From Filimonas zeae (GTDB taxonomy: Bacteria > Bacteroidota > Bacteroidia > Chitinophagales > Chitinophagaceae), in the NCBI RefSeq assembly GCF_014641615.1, contig NZ_BMIB01000003.1, positions 1,240,001 to 1,304,000 on the forward strand: a stretch of 64,000 nucleotides of DNA. Reading direction: 5' to 3'. This document shows positions 1 to 9,157 of the stretch, in pieces. Each line of letters begins with the position of its first letter. Positions within the stretch are counted from its first letter, which is position 1. Made by a program: the position numbers and the translations under genes. The notes below the pieces were generated by a model that had not been told where the DNA came from, ran no database searches, and was given only the letters and a program-made list of their open reading frames with translations.

Positions 1-2158
1 CAGACCGGCGTTTATGCACGTAGTTCCAGTCTTTATCCCAGCCTTCCAGGTAATAAGCGTATTGTATTTTACCGGGTACAGAGTATTCCAGCGCCACATA
101 ATCAAAGGCAATGGTAGCCTGGTGAAAAGGCAGGGTAAGCGATCCCCTGAAGCCATCCAGCGGCGAGCCGTTTACCTGCATACCGGTAAGGTATACGGGA
201 GCTTCGGCAGTACGTTCCTTCATCTGCTCAGGGTTCAGTACCGTAAAGCCGTTAATACCACCAAACAGCAGTTCTCCGTTATGCAGCTTCAGGGCAGCAT
301 TATAATTCCATTCGTTACCTGGCAACCCATCGGCCTGATAGTAGTTTGTAAACACCCGGGTAACCGGATCAAACTCTCCTATACCATTATACGTAGCTAT
401 CCAGAAATGCTGGGCGTGGTCGGTAAGGATATTCAGTACTGCGTTATTACTTAACCCTTCCTTTTCGGTAAGTCTTTCTTTAATGGTGCCGCTCTTACGG
501 TCGAACAACAGTAATCCGCCGCCTTCTGTTCCTACCCACAAATCGTTGTTGGCATCTTCTGCCATGGCACGCACTGGTTTACCAATTACATAGCGGGTAT
601 ACTTCTTCGCCTTTTTTTCTATACGTATTAACTCGTTAAAATTACCAGCCCATAACTGACCGGCCTTATCTTCATACAAGGCAATTACATCGTAAATAAA
701 TCTATCAAACAGTACAAACCGGTTCAACGTCTTATCCAGCAGGTATAACCGGCCATTACGCACCGTACTGGCCCACACATCCCCATCTTTGTCCTGGTAA
801 ATGCGCCATACGTTTTTATCTTCCGCTTCGCTGTTGTATAAAGGGTAGTATTCAAAGCGGCCGTTACCTCTGTAACGGTTTACCCCGCCACCGAACGTAC
901 CCACCCATATATTTCCCTCTTTATCGCCGGTAATACCGGTTACAAAGTTGGCACCGAGTGAGCCAGGGGCGGCAGAATGACTCATGTGGCTGAACCGGTT
1001 GGTTTGCCTGTTCCAGATACTGATACCGTTACCATCGGTACCTACCCATATATTCTTTTCTGCATCTTCATAAAAACTCAGCATAAAATCGCTCACCGGG
1101 CCTTTGCTGGCATCCGGGTCGTGACTTTTATTTACAAACACCGGTTTATTGTTATCCCATAAGTGAATACCGCCCCGCAGGCTGCCTATCCACATACGCC
1201 CCTCGCGGTCCTGCTGCACCACCGTCATAGCCCTGCTGGACAAACCGGCGTTAAGCGTATCGCTCCGGCCTTTGTTCCATATACCTGTGGCGGGATCCAG
1301 TATGGCGATACCGCCTCCGTCAGTCTGCACCCATAACTGCTGGTCTTTGTCCAGAAACACGCTCATCACCACATTGCTGTTGAGTACACCGGAAGCCTCG
1401 TTGTAAAAAGCGGTATACCTGCCTGTTCTTATATCAAACCGGTGCAAGCCGTTTTCTGCTCCTATCCATAAACTACCATTGCGGTCCAGCACCATGCTGT
1501 TGGCATAACGCAGGCTGCTATCTACCACCAGCACGTTATCACCTTTATACACACACAAGCCCTGCCCGGTAACAAACAGCCAGGCCGCTGCCATATTTTC
1601 TCCGGCTATGGCCTGCACATTGTATTTACCAGTGGTTTTGTTACGCTCTTTCAACAGTACCTGCCGCCCTTCTTTGCGGCCATTGTCAAACACTACAAGG
1701 CCCCGTCCGGCGGTGGCCACATACACTGCATTATCGGTACGTACTTTAATGTCGCTGATAATAATATTAAAAGGAAGCAGCTGGTTACTTAGCTTATCAC
1801 GGTATTTGGGTAACCGGAATAATGCGCTATCCTGCCTGTACACACATAACCCCTCCTTGGTACCAATCCACAGCCGTTCTGACTTATCAGCCGTAATACA
1901 ATTAATGCGGTTGGATAAAAGAGAGGTGCTATCACCAAAAGTGTTGCGGAAAATTTTAAACGCATAACCGTCGTAACGGTTCAGGCCATCATTGGTACCA
2001 ATCCAGATAAAGCCTCTTCTGTCCTGATAAATACTGGTAACAGAATTGTTACTCATGCCATTCTCAATACCCAGTTCTGTTAACGGCACACCGGGTTGTG
2101 CATACAGTAACAAAGTCTGTAAACAGTATCCAACAAGTAACAGGCAAGCATTCTTCAT
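1..2158 (-). CDS. Hybrid two-component system sensor (HTCS), N-terminal part; runs off the left edge
   Basis: Reading the minus strand from the ATG at 2158 gives an open frame to the window edge (about 719 residues, no stop). It begins with a signal peptide (MKNACLLLVGYCLQT...). Many Reg_prop propeller repeats follow; the first has the typical form IYQDRRGFIWIGTNDGLNRY and later ones carry LWIGT, IWVGT or LWVGT cores. Near the edge the sequence enters a Y_Y_Y-like domain (YSVPGKIQYAYYLEGWDKDW). In the HTCS family these periplasmic parts sense a released oligosaccharide and are followed by a membrane helix, kinase, receiver and AraC-type HTH domains, all outside the window here. It starts 20 bp after the GH16 stop, so the two are probably co-transcribed and the regulator may control its own operon through the motif at 3137-3170. 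Confidence 0.9.
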   Translation of the reverse strand, partial: MKNACLLLVGYCLQTLLLYAQPGVPLTELGIENGMSNNSVTSIYQDRRGFIWIGTNDGLNRYDGYAFKIFRNTFGDSTSLLSNRINCITADKSERLWIGTKEGLCVYRQDSALFRLPKYRDKLSNQLLPFNIIISDIKVRTDNAVYVATAGRGLVVFDNGRKEGRQVLLKERNKTTGKYNVQAIAGENMAAAWLFVTGQGLCVYKGDNVLVVDSSLRYANSMVLDRNGSLWIGAENGLHRFDIRTGRYTAFYNEASGVLNSNVVMSVFLDKDQQLWVQTDGGGIAILDPATGIWNKGRSDTLNAGLSSRAMTVVQQDREGRMWIGSLRGGIHLWDNNKPVFVNKSHDPDASKGPVSDFMLSFYEDAEKNIWVGTDGNGISIWNRQTNRFSHMSHSAAPGSLGANFVTGITGDKEGNIWVGTFGGGVNRYRGNGRFEYYPLYNSEAEDKNVWRIYQDKDGDVWASTVRNGRLYLLDKTLNRFVLFDRFIYDVIALYEDKAGQLWAGNFNELIRIEKKAKKYTRYVIGKPVRAMAEDANNDLWVGTEGGGLLLFDRKSGTIKERLTEKEGLSNNAVLNILTDHAQHFWIATYNGIGEFDPVTRVFTNYYQADGLPGNEWNYNAALKLHNGELLFGGINGFTVLNPEQMKERTAEAPVYLTGMQVNGSPLDGFRGSLTLPFHQATIAFDYVALEYSVPGKIQYAYYLEGWDKDWNYVHKRRS

Positions 2159-2178
2159 ATAAGCAGGCAATTAAACTA

Positions 2179-3045
2179 TTATTCTTTCTGATACACTCTT
2201 ACATAGTCTATCTCAAACCTTTTGGGAAATGTGGTTGCAGAAGGATCGCCGCCGTTAATGCCTCCTATGGCAAGATCAAGCAGCATATAGTGCGGCTGGT
2301 GAAACGGATTAAAATCAGAACCATTCTTATTTATAAGCTTCTCCGCAGTTACCTTATTCAGCAACTGACCATCTACATACAGTGCAATATATTCTTTTGT
2401 CCAATCCATTCTCCACACATGAAACTTTTCTGCCCACGTTTTACCTCCCAGCGAATCCACAGAAAAAGTATTACTATACCATTCTGCGCCACCATTACCG
2501 CCCTGGCAGGCAATGTTTGCCAGCAAACGGCCTTTGTAAAACTCCATTATGTCAATTTCACCATTGGCGGGCCAGGGTTTATCTACCCCCAGTGTCCACC
2601 AGGCGGGCCATATACCCTGACTGATATCTATACGTCCTCTCATTTCAAAACGGCCATACTGCCAGCTGGCTTTATCTTCGGTAATTAAACACGAGGATGT
2701 ATATTCAATACGCGGCCTGCTTTTCTGCCAGCGTTTGCTCCCCGTCTCAAACACCGGATTCGCCCTATCCTCTCTCCGGGCTTCTATTACCAGATTACCG
2801 TTTTCGCAAAAAGCATTGTCCGGCTGGTACCACTGCAACTCGTTATTGCGTACAAATCCATGCTCATACTTCCATCTGGAAGAATCGGGGCGCCCGTTGT
2901 TATTAAACTCATCAGCCCATACTAAACGGTACGCCCCATCTTCTTTTGTAAGGGTTTGGGGTGTGGTGGCCGGGTTACCTGCAATACGGCAGGCTGCCAC
3001 CGGTAAAAAGGTTATCGCAATCAGAATACTTCTCCACTGTATCAT
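2179..3045 (-). CDS. GH16 family endo-beta-glycanase lipoprotein (laminarinase or galactanase type)
   Basis: 288 aa. The lipoprotein signal ends PVAAC with Cys19, so the enzyme is probably anchored in the outer membrane. The GH16 signature NGEIDIMEF is at residues 161-169, giving catalytic Glu163, Asp165 and Glu168 in the ExDxxE form (beta-bulge type, as in bacterial laminarinases and related endo-beta-1,3-galactanases). Other typical parts are RLVWADEFN near residue 40, YGRFEMRGRI near 130 and WPAWWTLG near 146. Retaining endo-hydrolysis of a beta-1,3-linked backbone is the family role; glucan versus galactan cannot be decided here. The neighbouring enzymes act on arabinose, galactose and uronate linkages, which makes an arabinogalactan backbone attractive (inference). 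It lies directly upstream of the HTCS gene, with operator-like repeats at 3137-3170 upstream. Confidence 0.92.
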   Translation of the reverse strand: MIQWRSILIAITFLPVAACRIAGNPATTPQTLTKEDGAYRLVWADEFNNNGRPDSSRWKYEHGFVRNNELQWYQPDNAFCENGNLVIEARREDRANPVFETGSKRWQKSRPRIEYTSSCLITEDKASWQYGRFEMRGRIDISQGIWPAWWTLGVDKPWPANGEIDIMEFYKGRLLANIACQGGNGGAEWYSNTFSVDSLGGKTWAEKFHVWRMDWTKEYIALYVDGQLLNKVTAEKLINKNGSDFNPFHQPHYMLLDLAIGGINGGDPSATTFPKRFEIDYVRVYQKE

Positions 3046-3136
3046 GTAAAAACTTTATCTCCTGGTTTCCGGTCTGTTATGTGCTACGCTTTTGTAGCCG
3101 CCTTCCGAAATTAGAGAGGGGTATTTTGCCACAACA

Positions 3137-3170
3137 GGGGTAAACCCGGATAATAAAGGGGGTAATTCCG
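3137..3170. promoter_or_regulatory. Putative HTCS operator: two G-rich direct repeats upstream of GH16-HTCS
   Basis: GGGGTAAACCCGG (from 3137) and GGGGGTAATTCCG (from 3158) are direct repeats whose GGGGTAA cores are 22 bp apart, about two helical turns. The site is 92 bp upstream of the GH16 start. The same motif with 21-22 bp spacing occurs upstream of GH105, the tandem GH43 and SusC in this window. Binding by the HTCS regulator is inference. Confidence 0.6.
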
Positions 3171-3180
3171 TCTGAGCGGA

Positions 3181-5220
3181 TTAATATTTTATTTGTTTAA
3201 CACTTTTATCTGCCAATATTACTGTTACTGTACCTGCGTCTGCTGAAACGGTTAATTTTTTAACGGGTAGCAGCTCGTTATCCGTCCATGCCTCCCCGGC
3301 TTTCTTCCACAACAACAAAGTTACATAGATGGCCTGGTCAGGTTTCGGACTGGCTTTAAAGTCAGCTGCAGTATTTATTACCGTACTTTCCTGTGCCACA
3401 GGATGCAGGCCGGTAGCAGCTACAGCTTCCGCTTTCGTCCAACCTTTCAGCGGCACCATAGCCAGCTGGTACACGCCGTTATTGATAATAGTTGCCGTGT
3501 AACCTTTTACTTTTCGGGTAGTGGTTTTTATGGCACCTTTTACCGCAGGCAGTGCGTAATGCCCCAGTCTTACCGCTGCATCAGCATCGCTGCTGTTTTT
3601 ATCAACCCGCAGTATACCGTTGGGAAGCGGCATGTCAGCCAGCTGTAAACGGATATTTTTGCGGGTTTCCATTTCCACATCCCGGTAATAAATGCCGTTT
3701 TCAAACTTTTTGTACGTAAATAAACGTGCCGGCTCCCATTCTTTTTTATCGTTCAGGAATACATAATTCATAGCTACCTCACCCCTGGGGCCATCTGCCT
3801 GCCACGGAAAGGCGCTGTTGTACGATAAACGGTTGTAGTTTTCGCTGCTGCGGAACTGCTCCCATGCACCTACTGCTTTTACATGGCACCAGGCACGCAA
3901 TTCGGCAGCGCCTATATTGGGGTAGTCGGTAATAAGAATATGAGAAGAATCCTGTAATTTGTTATACACCTGCCCTTTCTTCAACTCCTTCTGCCAGGCA
4001 CCTTCGTTCTCTGTAGCCGTCCAGAAATCGCTCTCTCCGGGCACCAGTAAGCCCAGAAAAGCTTTAGCCATCCAGAACACACTGCCCCGGCAACTATACG
4101 ATTGTACGGCAGGTTCAAAAGCGCCATAAAAACCAATGGCAGGTATATTATCTTCCAGGAAAGAAGGATTGCGTAAAAACTGTAACAATACGCCAGATGC
4201 AATCCTGCGCATCCAGCCATAATTTACAGCCGCATCTTTTTCCAGCCCCATCAGCGGAAAAGGCACAATAGCGCCCATCCGGTAGGCTATGCTTCTTCCC
4301 CACATAATCATTTCGCCAACGCGGCTGAACATGTAAGGATAATTGCCCTTGAGATCGCTGAAGTTAGCCCGGAACTGTTTTGCGTAAGCAGGATAATACT
4401 TATCGCCAAAGAACTTAGACCATAAAGTGCCATACATCTGAAACGCCCACATGCTGTAGTAATCATAGGCAGGCGCATCATTATACCAGCCATCTCCCCG
4501 GTAATGCTCCAGACTTTTTTCTATATATTCTTTCAGCAGTTTTTCGTTTACCGTATAGCCTTTGTCTTTAAAAAAGCTGAGGACAAAAATGTTGAAGAAC
4601 TTCCAGTTCGATCCCACGGTTGGTCCATCGCCATAACTGATCATGGTGCGTGCCAGCGTTTCTTTTTGCTCTGCCGTTAAAGGCTCCCAGAGTACTTCGG
4701 GAATAGTAAACAGCGATACTGCCAGGCCACCAAACTCCACCAATGTTTGCGTGGGGCCGGTGGTACTGCTGCGTGGTTTTACATACGAATCGTTACCGGG
4801 TGTTATTAGTTTTACCAGTTGTTTGCGGTAGTAATCTCCCACTTTAATACCATGCACTATCAACTCCGGGTTTTCTTTCAGCAACGGAGCTGCCACAAAC
4901 AGCGTGCGGCATAAACCTTCCAGCTTTTCAGTAACTACCCCACCCTGATTGCGCGGGTAGCTTTTACCCGGCTGTTTGGGAAACTGCATAGGATCGTCCG
5001 GCGAATCAATATAACTGAAAGCGCCTGAGAGCAGATACAGGGCTGCATCTTTCCAGTGTTTGCGGGTCATGCCGGTAAAGGGGCTGGCAGTATAATCCGG
5101 ATTTTCAACGGTAAACAGTGGCTGATTGGCCACACGCTTGTGTTGCATCCAAACACTATCCTGTGCCCTTGTTGCCAGCACTGTTAACAACAGCCCGCAA
5201 CTGAGTATATATTTTTTCAT
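3181..5220 (-). CDS. DUF2264 domain protein, probable GH154 glycoside hydrolase
   Basis: 679 aa with an N-terminal signal peptide (MKKYILSCGLLLTVLATRAQ). The rest matches the DUF2264 pattern as I recall it: an alpha-helical barrel-like N-terminal two thirds with WKDAALYLLSGAFSYID, GSNWKFFNIFVL and YRGDGWYNDAPAYDYYSMWAF, then a beta-rich C-terminal part from about residue 400. Members of this family have been placed in GH154, with beta-glucuronidase activity reported; that link is from memory and not testable here. The stop lies 5 bp from the GH105 start on the same strand, so the pair forms an operon under the operator at 6477-6522. A role removing uronic acid side groups fits both partners. 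Confidence 0.82.
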   Translation of the reverse strand: MKKYILSCGLLLTVLATRAQDSVWMQHKRVANQPLFTVENPDYTASPFTGMTRKHWKDAALYLLSGAFSYIDSPDDPMQFPKQPGKSYPRNQGGVVTEKLEGLCRTLFVAAPLLKENPELIVHGIKVGDYYRKQLVKLITPGNDSYVKPRSSTTGPTQTLVEFGGLAVSLFTIPEVLWEPLTAEQKETLARTMISYGDGPTVGSNWKFFNIFVLSFFKDKGYTVNEKLLKEYIEKSLEHYRGDGWYNDAPAYDYYSMWAFQMYGTLWSKFFGDKYYPAYAKQFRANFSDLKGNYPYMFSRVGEMIMWGRSIAYRMGAIVPFPLMGLEKDAAVNYGWMRRIASGVLLQFLRNPSFLEDNIPAIGFYGAFEPAVQSYSCRGSVFWMAKAFLGLLVPGESDFWTATENEGAWQKELKKGQVYNKLQDSSHILITDYPNIGAAELRAWCHVKAVGAWEQFRSSENYNRLSYNSAFPWQADGPRGEVAMNYVFLNDKKEWEPARLFTYKKFENGIYYRDVEMETRKNIRLQLADMPLPNGILRVDKNSSDADAAVRLGHYALPAVKGAIKTTTRKVKGYTATIINNGVYQLAMVPLKGWTKAEAVAATGLHPVAQESTVINTAADFKASPKPDQAIYVTLLLWKKAGEAWTDNELLPVKKLTVSADAGTVTVILADKSVKQIKY

Positions 5221-5225
5221 GGCTG

Positions 5226-6398
5226 TTATTTAGAAAGGTAACGATACATTTCACTGCCTGCCAGTAAAAAGGCGCCTACGCCAAAGCCAGTGGTAGAATT
5301 GCGGTCTACTACCTGGCCGGGGATTGCTCTTTCGCCAATTGGTTGTACATAGCTAACCTTGCCATCTGGCTGCAGGGCTACTTTAGTAAGGTATTGCCAT
5401 GCTTTTTGGGCTACCGGTGCATAAGTAGCCGCATCCAGGTAACCATTGTTAATGCCCCATAATAAACCGTAGGTAAAAAATGCAGTACCGCTGGTTTCGT
5501 ACCCGGGCGCATGGGCAGTATCCAACATGCTGCGTGTCCAGTGACCATCAGCCTGCTGACTATTTTTCACGGCTTCTGCCAATCGGGTATAACGGTCAAT
5601 ATATAACTGACGGTGTGCATCGTTTTTGGGCAGGTCTTTCAGGGTTTTAGCCAGCGCTGCCAGCACCCAACCATCACCACGGGCCCAGAAGTCTTTTTTA
5701 CCGTTTACGCTTTTGTGTTTGGGGTAAATATATTTTCCATCGCGGTAATACAGGCCTTCTTCTTTATCATACATTACCGAATCGGCATAAGCGTAATAAG
5801 TATACAACTTGTTCAGATACTCTTGGTTGCCGGTAATATGATACATTTTTACCATCACCGGCATTACCATGTATAATCCATCTGCCCACCACCAGTAATC
5901 ATTATTTGGGGTACTCATTTCATATTCCATTACCTCACGGGCGCGGGCAATGCGTTTTTCGTCTTTTTTAACCTGGTACAAATCGGCATAGGTTTGAAAA
6001 CATACCTGCCAATCGCCAAAAAGCACATAATCGTCCGTTTCGCCGTATTTGTATTTCCAGGCAGCTTTATTGGTGGAACGGGCGCCCATCCATAAATTAT
6101 GCTCTGCCCATTTTTCAGAATACGCCAGATATTCCTTTTTACCGGTTATTTCCCAGGCGGCCATGTTGCCGGTATGGTAAGCTGCCACATCCCAGAACGC
6201 TTTTCCCGGCTCCGGGTTCCGCTGTTGCCAATAATCGTTGGCCAATTCCAGTTGTTGCAATACTTCTTTACGGGATAAGTTGTTGGTTTGTGCAGCCCGG
6301 CGATGGGTGCTACAGGCAGAAAAGCTGGCCAGGCACAATACAAAAGCGGCCACCCGGTACAAGCGGGCATTGTAAACTGACAAATCAATCGGAATCAT
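5226..6398 (-). CDS. GH105/GH88-like unsaturated uronyl hydrolase lipoprotein
   Basis: 390 aa. A signal sequence ending in SFSAC with Cys29 suggests a lipoprotein. The (alpha/alpha)6 barrel features of GH105/GH88 are visible: FWDVAAYHTGN near residue 70, the general acid/base Asp in WWADGLYM (Asp173), and ARGDGWVLAALA with Asp242. Family enzymes hydrate the 4,5-double bond of unsaturated uronic acid at the non-reducing end of lyase products or capped side chains; in arabinogalactan loci GH105 members act on unsaturated glucuronate. The gene heads a two-gene operon with the DUF2264 gene. The start at 6398 lies 79 bp downstream of a strong inverted/direct repeat operator. Confidence 0.9.
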   Translation of the reverse strand: MIPIDLSVYNARLYRVAAFVLCLASFSACSTHRRAAQTNNLSRKEVLQQLELANDYWQQRNPEPGKAFWDVAAYHTGNMAAWEITGKKEYLAYSEKWAEHNLWMGARSTNKAAWKYKYGETDDYVLFGDWQVCFQTYADLYQVKKDEKRIARAREVMEYEMSTPNNDYWWWADGLYMVMPVMVKMYHITGNQEYLNKLYTYYAYADSVMYDKEEGLYYRDGKYIYPKHKSVNGKKDFWARGDGWVLAALAKTLKDLPKNDAHRQLYIDRYTRLAEAVKNSQQADGHWTRSMLDTAHAPGYETSGTAFFTYGLLWGINNGYLDAATYAPVAQKAWQYLTKVALQPDGKVSYVQPIGERAIPGQVVDRNSTTGFGVGAFLLAGSEMYRYLSK

Positions 6399-6476
6399 GG
6401 GCTGGTTGTTTAATCTCGCTCTAAGTTAACCCTATGTTAACCTGTACAAAACTAAGTGGATTACCCGCACCATGGC

Positions 6477-6522
6477 GGGGTAAATTCGTACAAAATGGGG
6501 GTTAAACTACGAATTTACCCCC
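6477..6522. promoter_or_regulatory. Putative HTCS operator with perfect 14-bp inverted repeat, upstream of GH105
   Basis: GGGGTAAATTCGTA (6477-6490) and its exact reverse complement TACGAATTTACCCC (6508-6521) flank a 17-bp spacer. The spacer contains another direct copy, GGGGTTAAAC, whose core starts 21 bp after the first. This is the best-preserved member of the motif family in the window. It could bind a dimeric AraC-type HTH domain of the HTCS protein (inference). Confidence 0.65.
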
Positions 6523-6608
6523 TTTCCGGCTGATGAGTCTGGTACTTATCTACAACCTCCCGGCCATATAATGGCAGCAACACTGGTATGCGTTGCTGCG
6601 AAAAGAAA

Positions 6609-6686
6609 CAGCCAGCCTTTTCGTCAATCAGTTTCCGCGGATACCGGACTGGCCGGTTACCTGGAAAATGCCGGAAAAGCTGGCTG
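6609..6686 (-). terminator. Imperfect long hairpin after the tandem GH43 gene
   Basis: CAGCCAGC (6609-6616) pairs with GCTGGCTG (6679-6686), and the pairing extends imperfectly into adjacent CTTTTCG and CGGAAAAG segments. It sits 21 bp past the GH43 stop on the minus strand and is followed in that direction by TTTCTTTT, so it may act as a terminator. Confidence 0.4.
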
Positions 6687-6706
6687 AAAATATACCCGTG
6701 TAAAGC

Positions 6707-8614
6707 TTATTTTACTTTAACCGGCTTAATGCCTTTATGGGTAGGTATAATCTGAATAATATTACCTTCTTTATCAAACAGTAATCTGTCTATACAAACT
6801 TCCCTGTTATATCCGGCGGCACGTCCCATTTTAATGCCGTCCGGATAATGGAAGCGGTGGTATACAATATACCATTCGTCTTTACCAGGTATCTGAATAA
6901 TAGAGTTATGCCCGGTTGCATAAATACCGGCAGCTGTGTCTTTAGCTATTACCAGGTTTTGTGCAGGCACCTGAATAGCACCATCGGGGGTGCCGGAGGT
7001 ACCATATCTTACTTTATAGTCCACGCTGCGGGTATCATCTTCACTCCACAGAAAATAGTATTTACCATTTCTCAGAAATACGGTAGTACCCTCGCGGAAA
7101 GTGTGGTCGGGTGTAATTACTTTGGTGGTGCCTGGTTTTAAGGAAATCATATCCTCATTCAGTTCTGCCACCGCCATAAAACCATTACCCCAGTATAAAT
7201 AGCTTTTACCACTCACCGGATCGGTAAATACATCGGGGTCAATAACCTGACCGCCTTTAACACCTTCCGGCTTATCAGCTACCAGTGGTTTACCTATATC
7301 GGCAAAAGGGCCGGCAGGGTTATCAGATACTGCCACGCCCACTTTTTGGGCAGCGGTGTAGTAGTAATAGTATTTGTATCCGTCTGCTGTTTTCTTTTCT
7401 GCAATACAAGGCGCCCATGCGTTGCGGTTGGCCCAGCTTACGTCTTTTTTCAAATCCAGAATAATGCCTTCATCCTTCCAGTCGGTAAGGTTGGCAGAAG
7501 AAAAGGTTTTGAAATACGTACCAGACCAATCTGTAAATCCATCACTGGTAGGATACAGATAAAAACGTTTTGTTTTATTAGAGTAAATAATGTCGGGATC
7601 GGCATAAAAACCGGGTAATACGGGGTTATGCCAGCCTTTAGGCTTTTTAGCAAGTGCTTCAGCGCCCCATTTTTGGGTTAAGCGGTCAGCTTCTTTTGAA
7701 GTAATGGGCATAACCGTACCATGGCGTGGATGAAAATCCATGGTAACATCCTGATCTATTACAGAAAAATGCTCCAGATCGGTGGTTTTAGTAAACTGAT
7801 AACGGCCTTTCATATACACATCGTACATCAGAATGTATTCATTGCTGTTATTCAGTTTAAACGTACCTGCACCTTCCACCGCTTCCGGGGTCTGCTGTAC
7901 ATATTTATCACGCAGTTTATAACCGCCGGTAAGGCTGTCAGATACTGCTACTTTAATACCAGGCGAGCTATCTTCTGTTTTAAAGAACAGGTAAAACTTA
8001 CCGTCTTTTTCCACAATATCACCATCTATACAGGCATTGTTGGTGGGACTGAAAAACAACTGGCGTGGCGTGGTAGCCAGCCCGGTAAAATCGTCATTGG
8101 CATAGGCATAATAAATAATATCCGGCCCGTTGCCATGTTTCATACTCCAGTAAATCATGTATTTGCCCACCTTACTATCGTAAATGCTTTGGGGGGCCCA
8201 TACCCGCTGCAAATCTTCATTACCCGGAAACTGTTTTTGAATGTTTACTACGGAAGAAGTCCACTGAATCAGATCGGTGGATTTAAGCAGCACCATGGCG
8301 CGGTTAGAGTTCCAGCCTTTGCCGCTTACCATATCTGTGGCTACCATGTAAAAGGTTTTGCCATCGGCACCCCGGAGAATATGCGGGTCGCGCACACCAC
8401 CAGACGAACTGATGGTTTCCGAGGCAATTATTGGTTTGCCGTAGTTAAGGGCTTTAAAATGATATCCATCGTTGCTCAATGCAAAACAGATGGCCTCTTC
8501 TTCTATTCTGTTACCGGTAAAATAGGCAAACAGGTAAGCGGAGGTTTTGGGTTGTGCCACCGACAAGCTGATGGCGGCAAACAAGCTGCAAAAAGAAAGA
8601 AAAGCTTTTTTCAT
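6707..8614 (-). CDS. Secreted protein with two tandem GH43 domains
   Basis: 635 aa from the ATG at 8614, chosen because MKKAFLSFCSLFAAISLSVAQ is a clear signal peptide; an upstream in-frame ATG at 8680 would add 22 unlikely residues. Domain 1 (about 25-300) has a GH43 triad at Asp76 (GVRDPH), Asp197 (CIDGDIV) and Glu247 (AVEGAG). Domain 2 (about 328-620) is a canonical GH43 with Asp339 (YADPDI), Asp459 (VIDPDVF) and Glu508 (FREGTTVF). GH43 enzymes are inverting arabinofuranosidases, xylosidases, arabinanases or exo-beta-1,3-galactanases; the exact activity is not decidable here. Both triads look intact, so two activities or a relay on one substrate are possible. The G-rich operator lies at 8651-8680 upstream. 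Confidence 0.9.
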   Translation of the reverse strand: MKKAFLSFCSLFAAISLSVAQPKTSAYLFAYFTGNRIEEEAICFALSNDGYHFKALNYGKPIIASETISSSGGVRDPHILRGADGKTFYMVATDMVSGKGWNSNRAMVLLKSTDLIQWTSSVVNIQKQFPGNEDLQRVWAPQSIYDSKVGKYMIYWSMKHGNGPDIIYYAYANDDFTGLATTPRQLFFSPTNNACIDGDIVEKDGKFYLFFKTEDSSPGIKVAVSDSLTGGYKLRDKYVQQTPEAVEGAGTFKLNNSNEYILMYDVYMKGRYQFTKTTDLEHFSVIDQDVTMDFHPRHGTVMPITSKEADRLTQKWGAEALAKKPKGWHNPVLPGFYADPDIIYSNKTKRFYLYPTSDGFTDWSGTYFKTFSSANLTDWKDEGIILDLKKDVSWANRNAWAPCIAEKKTADGYKYYYYYTAAQKVGVAVSDNPAGPFADIGKPLVADKPEGVKGGQVIDPDVFTDPVSGKSYLYWGNGFMAVAELNEDMISLKPGTTKVITPDHTFREGTTVFLRNGKYYFLWSEDDTRSVDYKVRYGTSGTPDGAIQVPAQNLVIAKDTAAGIYATGHNSIIQIPGKDEWYIVYHRFHYPDGIKMGRAAGYNREVCIDRLLFDKEGNIIQIIPTHKGIKPVKVK

Positions 8615-8650
8615 GATATTGCTAAATACTGTTATTCCGCCCGGAAACAC

Positions 8651-8680
8651 GGGGGGCAATTCCACATTTAAAGAGGGCAA
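8651..8680. promoter_or_regulatory. Putative HTCS operator upstream of the tandem GH43 gene
   Basis: GGGGGGCAATTCC (from 8651) and GAGGGCAAAAT (from 8673) share GGGCAA cores starting at 8654 and 8675, exactly 21 bp apart. It is a diverged form (C for the T of GGGGTAA) of the repeats at 3137 and 6477, located 37-66 bp upstream of the start codon. Confidence 0.5.
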
Positions 8681-8686
8681 AATAAC

Positions 8687-8712
8687 AAAGCCGCCCGAAA
8701 GAGCGGCTTTTT
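8687..8712 (-). terminator. Intrinsic terminator after the SRPBCC gene
   Basis: AAAGCCGC (8687-8694) and GCGGCTTT (8703-8710) form an 8-bp stem with an 8-nt loop, with T-rich flanks on both strands. It lies just past the stop of the minus-strand SRPBCC gene. Confidence 0.75.
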
Positions 8713-8716
8713 AACA

Positions 8717-9157
8717 TTATTGTTTTTCGGCTATTTCTTTTACCAGCGCCAGTGCCTTTGGCATTATTTCCGTAAACATCTTTTCAAAGTCGGGTGCCAT
8801 ATCCATTTCCACCACCAGCTGTGTACTATTTCCGTTGGGTGTAAGCCGGTAATTTTCCTGCGCCCCTGCCCATTCTTTCACCTTTGCGCTCTCTGTATCT
8901 TCCTTACCATCTATAATTTCGCCCTGGTGTTCAATAGACATATATTCGTTAGGCACCGCATCCCTTATAAGCGCTATCATTCCATCGCCGTTATTATCCA
9001 GAAAAAGTACGCGACTGCCCTTTTGCCAGTCGGTTTCTGCTCTGGAACCCTCAGAAAACACCCTTGTCCACTGCGGATAGGTGTCTTTACCCCATAGCAC
9101 CTGCCAGATTTTTTCCGGGCTGGCCTGAATAGTAGTAATGAATTGCTTTCTTTCCAT
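8717..9157 (-). CDS. SRPBCC (START/AHSA1-like) domain protein
   Basis: 146 aa with the fold pattern of activator-of-Hsp90/polyketide-cyclase-like SRPBCC proteins. It opens with a beta strand (RKQFITTIQASPEKIWQVLW), then a helix-loop (YPQWTRVFSEGSRAETDW) and repeated beta strands ending in a long C-terminal helix (FEKMFTEIMPKALALVKEIAEKQ). The fold makes a hydrophobic cavity for small ligands; the ligand is unknown. It is a monocistronic minus-strand gene followed by its own terminator and has no visible tie to the glycan genes. Confidence 0.85.
   Translation of the reverse strand: MERKQFITTIQASPEKIWQVLWGKDTYPQWTRVFSEGSRAETDWQKGSRVLFLDNNGDGMIALIRDAVPNEYMSIEHQGEIIDGKEDTESAKVKEWAGAQENYRLTPNGNSTQLVVEMDMAPDFEKMFTEIMPKALALVKEIAEKQ

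Larger units (their letters stand above)
6399..6706. other. 308-bp intergenic region between GH105 and the tandem GH43 gene
   Basis: No coding frame recognised. It holds the G-rich operator at 6477-6522, a perfect 8-bp hairpin (GCAGCAAC at 6574-6581, GTTGCTGC at 6592-6599) and a larger inverted repeat at 6609-6686 that probably ends the GH43 transcript. Confidence 0.7.

Noticed and set aside
7721..8671. 316-aa plus-strand frame inside the tandem GH43 gene
   Set aside because: It lies antisense to a clear gene with intact motifs; a shadow frame.
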